Positions 1-9,118 of a stretch of 64,000 bases of DNA are shown piece after piece. Under the pieces are notes generated by a model, which worked only from the letters and a program-made list of their open reading frames with translations, was not told where the DNA came from and made no database searches. This stretch comes from Brachyspira suanatina (lineage in GTDB: Bacteria > Spirochaetota > Brachyspiria > Brachyspirales > Brachyspiraceae): positions 1,382,995-1,446,994 of the forward strand of contig NZ_CVLB01000001.1 of the NCBI RefSeq assembly GCF_001049755.1, read 5' to 3'. Position 1 is the first letter of the stretch; every line of letters starts with the position of its first letter. Position numbers and translations under genes: made by a program.

Positions 1-857
1 AGTATAGCCTCTTTAACATTTAAAGATTTAGGATATTTTTTTATTGCTGATAATAATACAGTTGAAGCATTATCGTATTTATTTATATTATAATAGCATT
101 TACCCATATAAAATATAGAATTTTCAGCAACATCAGCATCTGAACTTTTAATCAAATTATTAAATGCTTTTAATGAATTAACATAATCATTATTATTATA
201 TAATTCAACAGCTTTATTATATGCTGGATCATTTATTACCGCTTTAGTCTGAGTTTTTTGAGTTGAAACAGGAGCATTTGAAACAGGAGGTGCTATATCA
301 CTGTCATCTGTAATATCTAATTCATCTTTACATTCTTCAATTTTTTCTTTTGCTGTATTGTAAAATGCTGAATCTTCATCTGCATACTGTATATATCTCT
401 TATATGCATAAAGAGCATTTCTATATTTTTTATTTTTAAAATAGAACTCCCCTATTCCGTATAATCCTTCCAATGGATCTTGTCCTTCATCACTTATATC
501 ATTTTCAACAAGTTCTCTTACTCTTTTATTGATTCTTCTAAGCTGATTTGAAAATACCTTTAACATCTTTATGATGATAGGCTTATTTTTTTCAACCAAG
601 CTTTCAAATTCTTCATAAGTAATAATAATAACAACACAATCTGTTAAGCACTGAACAGTATCTTCCTGTGGATAAGTACCAAGTATACTTTTTACCCCAA
701 AAAACTCGCCTATATTAATAAGTTCCCTAGTTTCATAACCTGTTTCTTCTGATAAAAATATACTTTGAGCCTGACCTTGTTTCAAGATATAGACTCTATC
801 TGAGGTATCGCCTGTAAAATATACTATAGAACCTGCTTTATATACTCTTGTTTGCAT
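1..857 (-). CDS. Cyclic nucleotide-binding domain protein with TPR-like repeats (3' end outside window)
   Basis: My translation of the minus strand from ATG at 855-857 stays open for 285 codons to the window edge. Residues about 1-125 read as a cNMP-binding beta-roll (MQTRVYKAGSIVYFTGD, YILKQGQAQ, IGEFFGVKSILG). The phosphate-binding cassette is not an obvious match to the CRP/PKA Arg-containing consensus. From about residue 135 there are helical pairs typical of tetratricopeptide repeats (GLYGIGEFYFKNKKYRNAL; later AVELYNNNDYVNSLKAFN and FYMGKCYYNINKYDNAS), joined by a Pro/Thr-rich linker around residues 195-215. No HTH is visible, so this is a sensor/scaffold rather than a CRP-type regulator. 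GAGGAAAAAAGTTA upstream supplies a ribosome site. The ligand is unknown. Confidence 0.75.
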   Translation of the reverse strand, partial: MQTRVYKAGSIVYFTGDTSDRVYILKQGQAQSIFLSEETGYETRELINIGEFFGVKSILGTYPQEDTVQCLTDCVVIIITYEEFESLVEKNKPIIIKMLKVFSNQLRRINKRVRELVENDISDEGQDPLEGLYGIGEFYFKNKKYRNALYAYKRYIQYADEDSAFYNTAKEKIEECKDELDITDDSDIAPPVSNAPVSTQKTQTKAVINDPAYNKAVELYNNNDYVNSLKAFNNLIKSSDADVAENSIFYMGKCYYNINKYDNASTVLLSAIKKYPKSLNVKEAI

Positions 858-971
858 TAACTTTTTTCCTCAACTAATAATTTAATTATATCTAAAGTTT
901 TTTAGAATAAAAAAAGATTATTTTATTTTTTTTATTCTATCACTTATAATACTTTTTTCAAGTTATTTTTT

Positions 972-1559
972 TCATTTTCTTAGTTTATTTATCATATCTA
1001 CAGTTTCAATATCAATATCTTCTGATCTTCTATTTAGATCATCTATTATAATTTTTATCTCCTCATCCGGCATATTCTGACCAAATTTTGCTTTTGCTGT
1101 AATATTTTCTACTTTTATAACTCCTATAAGCATATTATTTTGAGCATAATCAAACATTTTATTATCAATAGATAGATTATCATTATTTGGTTCGTATTTT
1201 TTTACTATTTCATATAAAATTTCTTTTCTTCTTGATATATCATCTATAGTTTCAAATTTTCCTTCTATAAAAACTGAAAAGAAAAACTGTGTTGGTATCA
1301 TTTTTTTATTTAAAAATTCAGATGGTATATATGAATATGGCTTTGAAGCACTAAAAGATACTTTAGGATTATTTTTTAAAATTTCATACTTTCTTCCTGC
1401 CATAGCACCATGAAAATATATTTCATTATTTTTATAGCAAAAACTTATAGGTACAGCATAAGGTATATTATCTGGTAAAGCCATAACACCAAATTCTATA
1501 CTATTAAGCATGTTATATATTTCTTCTTTATCTTCAAATATAAAATCTTTTCTTCTCAT
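972..1559 (-). CDS. Pyridoxamine 5'-phosphate oxidase-related FMN-binding protein (NimA-like)
   Basis: The translated product (MRRKDFIFEDKEEIYNML start, about 195 aa) has the split-barrel pattern of the PNPOx-like/NimA family. These are a short N-terminal helix, then GVMALPDNIPYAVPISF, YFHGAMAGRKYEIL and VSFSASKPYSYIPS, where the flavin-binding strands lie. Such proteins bind FMN or haem and usually act as small-molecule reductases; the substrate is not predictable. The open frame extends to a TTG at 1587-1589, but ATG at 1557-1559 starts the conserved MRRKD N-terminus normal for the family. It is a single gene, convergent with nothing and divergent from nadE. Confidence 0.75.
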   Translation of the reverse strand: MRRKDFIFEDKEEIYNMLNSIEFGVMALPDNIPYAVPISFCYKNNEIYFHGAMAGRKYEILKNNPKVSFSASKPYSYIPSEFLNKKMIPTQFFFSVFIEGKFETIDDISRRKEILYEIVKKYEPNNDNLSIDNKMFDYAQNNMLIGVIKVENITAKAKFGQNMPDEEIKIIIDDLNRRSEDIDIETVDMINKLRK

Positions 1560-1701
1560 ATACCAATAAATAGTCTTTATAATTATCAATTATAATTGTA
1601 GACTAAATTAATAAATTTTATTATAATATATATAACGGTTTATTATGTTTTTTCTTTAAAAAATAAATTAATTATATAATTATATTTGGAGTTCATTTAG
1701 T

Positions 1702-3594
1702 ATGAAAATAGCTATTTCACAATTAGAAATAATACCATCTATGCCTTGCGATAATACAGTAAGAATAATAAGTTTTATAAGCAAAGCTAAAAAAGAAAAT
1801 GCTGATATAGTAATATTTCCAGAATTATGCATTTCAGGATATATGATTGGAGATATGTTTGAAAGTGAAGGATTCGTAAAAGAATGTGAGGAACTTGGAG
1901 AAGAAATAATAAAATCTTCAAATGGAATATATGTTATTTTCGGAAATATTGCTTCTGATAGAAATAAAAAGAATTTCGATGGAAGAATGAGAAAATATAA
2001 TGCTATGTTTGTAGCTAAAGATGGTAAATTAATACATAATAATACTACTGAATATCCATTTATAATAAAATCATTACTTCCTAATTATAAAGAATTTGAA
2101 GATCCAAGGCATTTTTTCAGCTTAAAAGACTTAGCTTTTGAAAATAATACTGATGTAAAAGAATATTTAAAACCTTTAGAAATAGAATGTAATGGTGAAA
2201 AAATAAAATTGGGTTTAACAATATGTGAAGATGCATGGAGTAAGAATTATACATTTTCTCCTATGAATATTATAAATTCTAATAAAGATGTAGATTTATT
2301 CATTAATATATCAAGCTCTCCTTATACTTTGGTTAAAGATGCTAAAAGACATAGTATGTATGGAGAAATTGCAAGTAAACATAATACTCCTCTTGTATAT
2401 ATTAATAATGTAGGAATACAAAATAATGGTAAAACAGTATATACATTTGACGGCAGAAGTTCTGTTTATGATAATAATGGTAATTTATTATTAACAGGAA
2501 AAAGATATGAAGAAGATTTGTACTTTATTGATATAGATGTAAAAAATAAAGTATTTGGAAAAACTATAGAAATAAAAGAAGAAAATGAATACAAATTAAT
2601 ATATGATACTGTTATTTACGGAATAAGAAAATTTATGAAGTCTATCGGCATAAATAAGGTTGTTATAGGCGTATCAGGAGGTATTGATTCAGCATTATCA
2701 TCTGCAATGTATGTAAATGCCATTGGAAAAGATAATGTATTACTTGTTAATATGCCTAGTAAATTCAATTCTGATACAACAAAAAACCTTGCCAAGACTT
2801 TATCTGATAATCTAGGCTGTGCTTATATGGTAGTTCCTATACAGGAATCAGTAGATTATACTGTAAAACAATTAGAAACCTCCCCTATTATAAAAGATGG
2901 CAAAGAAGATCATTTAAAATTATCATCTTTTGTTATAGAAAATATACAGGCAAGAGACAGATCTTCAAGAGTATTATCTGCTATAGCTGCTAGTTTTGGC
3001 GGCGTATTTACATGTAACGCCAATAAAACAGAAACAATGGTAGGATATTCAACTATGTATGGAGATGGTGCTGGATTTTTTGCTTGTTTAGCTGATTTAT
3101 GGAAATATCAGATATACGGACTTGCTAATTATGTTAACAAAGAAGTATTTAAAAAGGAAATTATTCCTGAAGGTACTATAAATATTGTTCCAAGTGCTGA
3201 ACTTTCAACTGCTCAGGCTGTAGATGAAGGTAAAGGAGATCCTATAAAATATGATTATCATGATTATTTATTTAAATATTTAATGGAATCTTGGAACAGA
3301 GCCATATTAGAAGATATACTAGAGCTATATATAGAAGGAAATTTGGAAGATAAAATAGGATGCCAAAAAGGAATATTAAAAAAATATTTTAAAAGCGGTG
3401 CTGAATTTGTAGATGATTTAGAGAGATGGTGGAAGCAATATATGGGAATGGCTATATCTAAAAGAATACAGGCTCCTCCAATACTTGCAGTAAGCAGAAG
3501 AAGTTTTGGATTTGGAAACAGAGAATCACAAAATAGAATTTATTATACAGCAAAATATTTGTATTTGAAAAATAAAATTTTTGAAATTAATTAA
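1702..3594 (+). CDS. nadE: Glutamine-dependent NAD(+) synthetase
   Basis: This two-domain enzyme converts nicotinic acid adenine dinucleotide to NAD+, using ATP and glutamine-derived ammonia. Residues 1-275 are a nitrilase-type glutaminase domain: the catalytic Glu is in FPELCISGY and the nucleophile Cys in LTICEDAW. Residues about 300-630 are the synthetase domain with the P-loop-like GVSGGIDSALSSAMYV and the NKTETMVGYSTMYGDGAG segment. The length (630 aa) fits glutamine-dependent NadE rather than the short ammonia-dependent form. ATG at 1702 follows TTTGGAG. It stands alone, with about 130 bp before the chemotaxis operon. Confidence 0.95.
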   Translation: MKIAISQLEIIPSMPCDNTVRIISFISKAKKENADIVIFPELCISGYMIGDMFESEGFVKECEELGEEIIKSSNGIYVIFGNIASDRNKKNFDGRMRKYNAMFVAKDGKLIHNNTTEYPFIIKSLLPNYKEFEDPRHFFSLKDLAFENNTDVKEYLKPLEIECNGEKIKLGLTICEDAWSKNYTFSPMNIINSNKDVDLFINISSSPYTLVKDAKRHSMYGEIASKHNTPLVYINNVGIQNNGKTVYTFDGRSSVYDNNGNLLLTGKRYEEDLYFIDIDVKNKVFGKTIEIKEENEYKLIYDTVIYGIRKFMKSIGINKVVIGVSGGIDSALSSAMYVNAIGKDNVLLVNMPSKFNSDTTKNLAKTLSDNLGCAYMVVPIQESVDYTVKQLETSPIIKDGKEDHLKLSSFVIENIQARDRSSRVLSAIAASFGGVFTCNANKTETMVGYSTMYGDGAGFFACLADLWKYQIYGLANYVNKEVFKKEIIPEGTINIVPSAELSTAQAVDEGKGDPIKYDYHDYLFKYLMESWNRAILEDILELYIEGNLEDKIGCQKGILKKYFKSGAEFVDDLERWWKQYMGMAISKRIQAPPILAVSRRSFGFGNRESQNRIYYTAKYLYLKNKIFEIN

Positions 3595-3650
3595 AAAACT
3601 TTAATTAAACATATTTTTACTGTAAAATTATAGTGTAATAAAAATTTTAC

Positions 3651-3679
3651 TTGCAAAAAGCAATAATAAATGTTATATT
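3651..3679 (+). promoter_or_regulatory. Candidate sigma70 promoter of the chemotaxis operon
   Basis: TTGCAA (3651-3656), a 17-nt spacer and TATATT (3674-3679) precede the GTG start at 3726 by about 45 nt. It is a moderate match. I see no clear sigma28 (FliA) element. Confidence 0.4.
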
Positions 3680-3725
3680 TATATCGTAATATATAATTTT
3701 TTAGAATGTTGGGAAATTATAAAAA

Positions 3726-5654
3726 GTGGCAACAACTATTATAGATAATAACATAAGGCAGGATATCCTTGACTATTCTGCAATATTAGAAACAACTGTA
3801 AAAGATATTAACTCTTTTCTTGAAGAAGTTGGAAGAGTATATAGTTTTATAGGTGAAAAGTTTCCTATGATTGAACAGGAAATGAAAAATGAAAACGAAA
3901 AAGCCAATAAGCTGCTTTCATATTTTACCAACAAAGAAAAAGGTGAAAAAAACTTCTCAAATGATTTGGATGAAAACCAGGAAGACTTTTTTAGATCATT
4001 TGATAGAATGCAAAGTTTTATATCACAGGATAATGAACTTTCTGACTCCTTAGTTGAAGACGTTGGCAGAACAAGTAATATTATGGACTCCATAGAACAG
4101 ATTAGGATGCTTGCTGACCAAATTAAGGTTTATTCATTAAATGCCATTATTATATCTTCTAAATATGGTGCAGGTGGTAAAGCTTTTGGAGAAATATCCA
4201 AAAACATAATCAAAATGTCTGAAACATCAAATGAACAGGCAGATCAAATGAATAGAATTGGTAAGGAATTATTTGTCAGATTTGAATCATTTAAAACTGA
4301 AATATTGAAAACAAATGAATTGCAAAGACAGAATTTTACAATCATGAGAGAACAGCTTGATAAAGAGCATAATAATATGGTTAATTCCTTTGCAGTATTT
4401 TCTAATATTATATCTGATATAATATCAAGAGTTGATAATACTTATGATTTCATATTTGAAGTAATGATGGTTCTTCCTCGTGAAGATATAGTAAGACAGC
4501 AGACAGAACACATAATAGAATCAATGAATTCTATAGTTTATGAAAATAGAAATTTTATTGAGTATTATGGAAAAGAAGTAGAAACTATGGATGCTGCAGA
4601 TCTTGAAAAAGAGGAAAATCAGAGTTTGGAGCATAAACTTCTTGACTTGCTTACTTTTGATGATGTTGTTCTAACTTTGATAATAGAAAACTTCAAATCT
4701 ATACATGAGGAAATAGATCTTACTAACTCAGATATTTATAAAAGCTTAAAAGGTTTAAAAGATGCATTAACAGATATTACATTAGATAGAACTACTATAG
4801 TTGAATATATGATTGGAGGGGAAAGCGGTAAATCAGAATTTCCTTTTACCGTTTCAGAATCATTATTTAATGAATATATGGGATTTATAAAACTTTATTT
4901 GGAAAACTTTAAGTTATTTTTAACTAATAAATATAGAATATCTGACAGCAATATAGCTATAATAGACTCGATAGAAGAATTGGAAAGTATGTTCTTAGAA
5001 ACAAAAAACATTGCCAAAACTTTTAACTCTATTAACTTTTTAGCTAAGATAGAACTTGAGAAGAACAGTAATATATTCAATAATTCACAGACATTCTCTA
5101 TAGAAAGTGTAGAATCAATAGCTACTAACATTACAGAAACAGTAGATGGATGTTTAGAGCAATTCCATAATATTAAATCTGCTATTTTCAGTTCCATTAA
5201 TAAGTTTAAATCTAATATTAATCAGCAGTCAAGCGAGCATTCTTTTATAGAATCTATGACAGACAGTGTAAGTAAACGTTTGGATGAATCTAAATATATT
5301 ATTAATAATAATATAAAAAGATTAGATAGTTATGCTGATGAGTTATTTGGACTTATAGATAAAACTCTAATAGATTTAAGCTCTTTAAGTACATTGCTTA
5401 CAAAAATCAATGAAATAATAGAAATCTTTAATAGCATGAGAAATGTTATAAGAGATAAAAAGAATGAATATTATAACTTGTTGGGTATAGAAAATTGGAA
5501 AATAGAAAGTGATAAATATTTGGATATAGTTAATTCTTATACAATCAAAAAAGAAAGAGCTATTGCTAATAGTATTTTATCTGGAGAAGATGCGCCAAAT
5601 GTCGATATAAGTATAGATGTAGGTGCTGATAGCGGTGACTTTACTATGTTTTAA
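3726..5654 (+). CDS. Soluble, divergent chemoreceptor-like signalling protein
   Basis: A 642-aa, mostly helical protein with no signal peptide or membrane segment, first gene of the chemotaxis operon. Residues about 130-185 resemble a degraded chemoreceptor hairpin tip (QIKVYSLNAIIISSKYGAGG, then KAFGEISKNI), where canonical receptors have [27 protein letters not shown] segment with LPREDIVRQQ (about residue 255) resembles the 'QD-x-x-RQ' motif of some soluble receptor-like proteins. A second, weaker hairpin-like stretch occurs at about 435-480 (IAKTFNSINFLAKIELEKN). The start is GTG. It probably couples to the CheA/CheW encoded downstream, or organises the array. The function is inferred from fold similarity and position only. 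Confidence 0.6.
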   Translation: MATTIIDNNIRQDILDYSAILETTVKDINSFLEEVGRVYSFIGEKFPMIEQEMKNENEKANKLLSYFTNKEKGEKNFSNDLDENQEDFFRSFDRMQSFISQDNELSDSLVEDVGRTSNIMDSIEQIRMLADQIKVYSLNAIIISSKYGAGGKAFGEISKNIIKMSETSNEQADQMNRIGKELFVRFESFKTEILKTNELQRQNFTIMREQLDKEHNNMVNSFAVFSNIISDIISRVDNTYDFIFEVMMVLPREDIVRQQTEHIIESMNSIVYENRNFIEYYGKEVETMDAADLEKEENQSLEHKLLDLLTFDDVVLTLIIENFKSIHEEIDLTNSDIYKSLKGLKDALTDITLDRTTIVEYMIGGESGKSEFPFTVSESLFNEYMGFIKLYLENFKLFLTNKYRISDSNIAIIDSIEELESMFLETKNIAKTFNSINFLAKIELEKNSNIFNNSQTFSIESVESIATNITETVDGCLEQFHNIKSAIFSSINKFKSNINQQSSEHSFIESMTDSVSKRLDESKYIINNNIKRLDSYADELFGLIDKTLIDLSSLSTLLTKINEIIEIFNSMRNVIRDKKNEYYNLLGIENWKIESDKYLDIVNSYTIKKERAIANSILSGEDAPNVDISIDVGADSGDFTMF

Positions 5655-5678
5655 TAAAAGTAATGGAGGTATTTATTT

Positions 5679-5942
5679 ATGTCAGTTATAGAGATAAATG
5701 ATAATCTTAATATAAGAACTATGAGTAAATATTTTAAGAATGTCATAAAAAGTGCTAATTATAACGAAGATATGACTGTAAAGTTTAATTGTGAGGGCGA
5801 GGCTCATGTGGATTTAGCAGGACTTCAAATACTGTATGCTATGAAAAAAGAGCTTGCTAAAAATCAAAAAAACCTTATAGTAGAAGGTATGGATAATTTA
5901 TTTGTAGAATATTTAAATATAATTAATGATAAAAATAATTAA
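5679..5942 (+). CDS. Single STAS-domain protein
   Basis: This 87-aa protein has the STAS (anti-sigma-antagonist/MlaB-like) core. The signature VDLAGLQILYAMKKEL matches the D-[S/T]-x-G-L loop, but the residue after Asp, normally the phosphorylated Ser/Thr, is Leu. A phosphoswitch is therefore unlikely, and it may be a constitutive binding module. It starts 24 nt after the receptor-like gene, with GGAGG before the ATG, and ends 19 nt before cheY. This places it in the chemotaxis operon. Its partner is unknown. Confidence 0.7.
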   Translation: MSVIEINDNLNIRTMSKYFKNVIKSANYNEDMTVKFNCEGEAHVDLAGLQILYAMKKELAKNQKNLIVEGMDNLFVEYLNIINDKNN

Positions 5943-5961
5943 TGATTAAGAGGTTAAATCT

Positions 5962-6330
5962 ATGGCTAAAACAATACTAATTGTAGACGATTCTAATACA
6001 GCTAGAGCATCTGTTGAATATACTTTGAAGAAAGGCAGCTATACTGTGGTGTCTGCAGATGATGGTACTACAGGATTGGAGGTTCTTGGTAAAACACCAA
6101 ATGTTGATATGATAATAACAGACCTCAATATGCCAAAAATGGACGGTATAGAATTTATTAAGCATGTAAGAAAGGTGGATCAGCATAAATATACCCCTAT
6201 TCTGATGCTTACAACAGAATCTCAAGATGAGAAAAAAATGGAAGGTAAAGCTGCAGGTGCTAGCGGATGGCTGGTAAAACCATTTAACCCAACTCAGCTT
6301 TTAGACGTAGTAAAACGTTTTTTAAATTGA
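5962..6330 (+). CDS. cheY: Chemotaxis response regulator CheY
   Basis: A 122-aa stand-alone receiver domain. The acid pocket is D9/D10 (ILIVDDSN) and the phosphoacceptor D54 (MIITDLNMPKMDG), with the switch Thr in LTTES and the conserved Lys in LVKPFNP. Phospho-CheY is expected to bind the flagellar switch in the cytoplasm. It lies between the STAS gene and cheA, preceded by AAGAGG. No phosphatase gene (cheC/cheX/cheZ) is seen in this operon. Confidence 0.93.
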   Translation: MAKTILIVDDSNTARASVEYTLKKGSYTVVSADDGTTGLEVLGKTPNVDMIITDLNMPKMDGIEFIKHVRKVDQHKYTPILMLTTESQDEKKMEGKAAGASGWLVKPFNPTQLLDVVKRFLN

Positions 6331-6382
6331 TTTCTAACCATCTTATTATATAATAAGGATTTTATAAAGGTAGAGGTGCTAT

Positions 6383-8557
6383 ATGTTTGATAGTGATGAA
6401 TTTATTTCGATATTTCTAAGTGAAGCTAATGAAATTGTAGAAGGTCTTGAAAACGATCTTGTTTTGTTGGAAGACAATAAAAGTGATGAAGATCTTTTAA
6501 ATAAAATATTTAGAAGTGCTCACACTCTTAAATCTTCAGCAGGTACAGTTGGTTTCACTACTATGAGTGAGTTAAACCACGTTGCTGAAAACTTATTAGA
6601 AAAAGTTAGAAGCGGTAAATTGGATGTTACTCCTCAAATGATTACAGTATTACTGGAGTTCTTAGATACTGTAAAATTAATGCTGCAAAATATTGTAGAC
6701 GGCAAAAGTGAAACTGAAGGTGTTACTAATATAGATTCACTAAAAGCTAAAATAAAAGCTATAGCTGACGGTAATGATGTAAGTACCGCTGCAGCTGCAC
6801 CAAAAGCATCTCCTGAACCTAAAAAAGAAGAGCCTAAAAAAGAAGAGGCTAAAGCAACAGAAGCTAAACCTGAAGAAAAAAAAGAAGAGGCAAAAACTGA
6901 ATCATCTTCTGCTTCAGGCGGAGAAAATTCATTCCATATCGAAATGGGATTTAAAGCTACTATTTTTGATAATGGTATAGACCCTCTTATGTTCTTAAAT
7001 GACCTTAGAGCTATAGGTACTATAAGTAACTTAAAAATAGAATGTAATAGCTTACCTACTATCTTAAATCTTGAAGATCCTTATGTTTGTTATACCCAGT
7101 TCTCTTTAGATTTTGAAACTAATGCTCCTGAAGAACAAGTTCAGAACATTTTCTTATTTGTAATAGATGATAACGATATTAATATCATCAATACAAAAGC
7201 TGATATAAAAGATGATGAAGAAGCAAACAAATCAGATGAAGCAAAAGAAGAACAACCAGCAAAAGAAGAAGCTAAAGAAAACACAGCTAAGGTAGAAGAA
7301 AAACCTGCAGAAACATCTGCAGCTGCTAGTAAGCCCGCAGCCGCTCCTAAAGCAGGTACAAAAGTTCAGGCTCCTTCAACAGTAAGAGTTGATACAAGAA
7401 AATTAGACAGCTTAATGAACTTAATTGGAGAGCTTGTTATAGCACAATCAAGAATAATGCAGCTTACTCAAAGTTTAGATATAGATAATGGACTTAAAGA
7501 GGCTGTAAGTTCAATGGATAGAACTTCTAGACAAATACAAGAAGAAGTTATGAATATCCGAATGATGCCTATCGGTCCTATATTTACTCAGTTCCATAGA
7601 TATGTTAGAGATTTGAACTTAGAATTAAATAAAGAAGTAAAATTAGTTCTTAAAGGAGAAACTACAGAAATAGATAAAAATATGTTAGAGCAGTTATCTG
7701 ACCCTCTTAAACATATTATAAGAAACTCTATGGACCATGGTATAGAAAAAACAAAAGAAGAAAGAATAGCCAGAGGCAAACCTGAATATGGTACAATAAC
7801 AATGTCTGCTGCTCACCAAGAAGGACATGTTGTTATAGAAGTATCAGATGATGGTAATGGATTAAATAAAGAAAAAATCTTTAATAAAGCTGTGGAAAAA
7901 GGCTTGCTTTCAAGAGATGGAAAATATTCTGACATAGAAATATATAGAACTATTTTCTCTCCTGGTCTTTCTACTGCTGAAAAAATAACAGACATATCAG
8001 GAAGAGGTGTTGGTATGGACGTTGTTAGAGCTAATGTAGAGAAGATGAAAGGTAAAATAGAAATTAAGTCTGCTGAAGGTCAAGGCAGTACCTTCATAAT
8101 TAAACTTCCTTTAACATTGGCTATTATTGAAGGTATCACTTTTGCTTTAGGTAAGCAAATATACATAATGCCTTTGATTTCAATTATAGAGCAAATAAAA
8201 GTAAAAAATGAACAGGTAAAACCTTTTGAAGGCAAAGGTGAAATGATAAAAATCAGAGATGAGTATTTGCCTTTGATTAGACTTCATAAAGTATTTGAAA
8301 TAGATACCCAAGTTGAGAATATAGATGATGGTATAGTTGTAGTTGTTGAAGCTGGATATAGAAAATGTGCTATATTTGTTGATGAACTTTTGGATCAGCA
8401 ACAAGTGGTTATAAAATCTTTAGATTCAGCATTTAGTAAACATGCAGGAATAGCCGGAGGTACTATACTTGGAGACGGAAGAATAGCTCTTATTATAGAT
8501 ATACAGGGGCTAGTGAATATGTCTTTACAAGGAAAAATAAATAACGGCGTAAAATAA
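6383..8557 (+). CDS. cheA: Chemotaxis histidine kinase CheA
   Basis: A 724-aa kinase. The domains in order are: HPt with phosphorylated H47 (AHTLKSSAG); a Lys/Glu/Ala-rich linker at about 130-180; a globular middle domain at about 185-275 (FDNGIDPLMFLNDLRAIG) that may take the place of P2; a second charged Ala/Pro/Glu linker at about 280-330; the P3 dimerisation helices (RKLDSLMNLIGELVIAQSRI); the ATP-binding HATPase (N-box HIIRNSMDHGIE, G-box VSDDGNG and GRGVGMDVV); and a C-terminal CheW-like P5 domain. It autophosphorylates in complex with receptors and CheW and passes phosphate to CheY/CheB. The two low-complexity linkers are unusually long. AGAGG precedes the ATG. Confidence 0.95.
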   Translation: MFDSDEFISIFLSEANEIVEGLENDLVLLEDNKSDEDLLNKIFRSAHTLKSSAGTVGFTTMSELNHVAENLLEKVRSGKLDVTPQMITVLLEFLDTVKLMLQNIVDGKSETEGVTNIDSLKAKIKAIADGNDVSTAAAAPKASPEPKKEEPKKEEAKATEAKPEEKKEEAKTESSSASGGENSFHIEMGFKATIFDNGIDPLMFLNDLRAIGTISNLKIECNSLPTILNLEDPYVCYTQFSLDFETNAPEEQVQNIFLFVIDDNDINIINTKADIKDDEEANKSDEAKEEQPAKEEAKENTAKVEEKPAETSAAASKPAAAPKAGTKVQAPSTVRVDTRKLDSLMNLIGELVIAQSRIMQLTQSLDIDNGLKEAVSSMDRTSRQIQEEVMNIRMMPIGPIFTQFHRYVRDLNLELNKEVKLVLKGETTEIDKNMLEQLSDPLKHIIRNSMDHGIEKTKEERIARGKPEYGTITMSAAHQEGHVVIEVSDDGNGLNKEKIFNKAVEKGLLSRDGKYSDIEIYRTIFSPGLSTAEKITDISGRGVGMDVVRANVEKMKGKIEIKSAEGQGSTFIIKLPLTLAIIEGITFALGKQIYIMPLISIIEQIKVKNEQVKPFEGKGEMIKIRDEYLPLIRLHKVFEIDTQVENIDDGIVVVVEAGYRKCAIFVDELLDQQQVVIKSLDSAFSKHAGIAGGTILGDGRIALIIDIQGLVNMSLQGKINNGVK

Positions 8558-8568
8558 AGGATTGTAAT

Positions 8569-9099
8569 ATGTTAGATAATCAAAAAATAAATGCAGCTAA
8601 TATACCTCAGGTTGGAGGTACATCTTTGGAACATGATGAAAACATTTCTATTGAACCTAGTCAACAATTTTTAGTGTTTAAAATTGATAATGAGGAATAT
8701 GCTCTTGATGTATTAAGTATTGAAGGTATTGTAGGTGTAACTAATATAACTCCTGTTCCTGGAAGTCCTAAATTTATGAGAGGTCTCATGAATTTAAGAG
8801 GTAATATTCTTCATATAGTTGATATAAGAATAAGATTTGGTTTGGATAGAAGAGATGATCATTCTATAGAAGATGATGTTATTATAGTTATATCCACTAC
8901 TAATAGAAAATTTGGTATATTGGCAGATATGGTAAGTGATGTTATTACAGTTTATGAAAGCCAGATGACAGAAACTCCTATTGATAATATGAGAGGACTT
9001 CAAATTTCTAATGTTATTAGATTAGAAAATAAGATTATTATGGTTCTTCCTATAGAAGAAATCATAAAATCTAATGAAACAACCAATCAAACAGTATAA
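8569..9099 (+). CDS. cheW: Chemotaxis adaptor CheW
   Basis: A 176-aa SH3-like CheW domain (LVFKIDNEEYALDVLSIEGI; PGSPKFMRGLMNLRGNILHI with the conserved Arg; FGILADMVSDVI) preceded by a roughly 30-residue polar N-terminal extension. It bridges receptors and CheA. It starts 11 nt after the cheA stop and 19 nt before cheR. Confidence 0.93.
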   Translation: MLDNQKINAANIPQVGGTSLEHDENISIEPSQQFLVFKIDNEEYALDVLSIEGIVGVTNITPVPGSPKFMRGLMNLRGNILHIVDIRIRFGLDRRDDHSIEDDVIIVISTTNRKFGILADMVSDVITVYESQMTETPIDNMRGLQISNVIRLENKIIMVLPIEEIIKSNETTNQTV

Positions 9100-9118
9100 T
9101 ATCATTGAGGTATAAAAA

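Noticed and set aside
1557-1589. TTG start extending the FMN-binding protein by 10 residues
   Set aside because: ATG at 1557-1559 starts the conserved N-terminus; the extension is not family-like.
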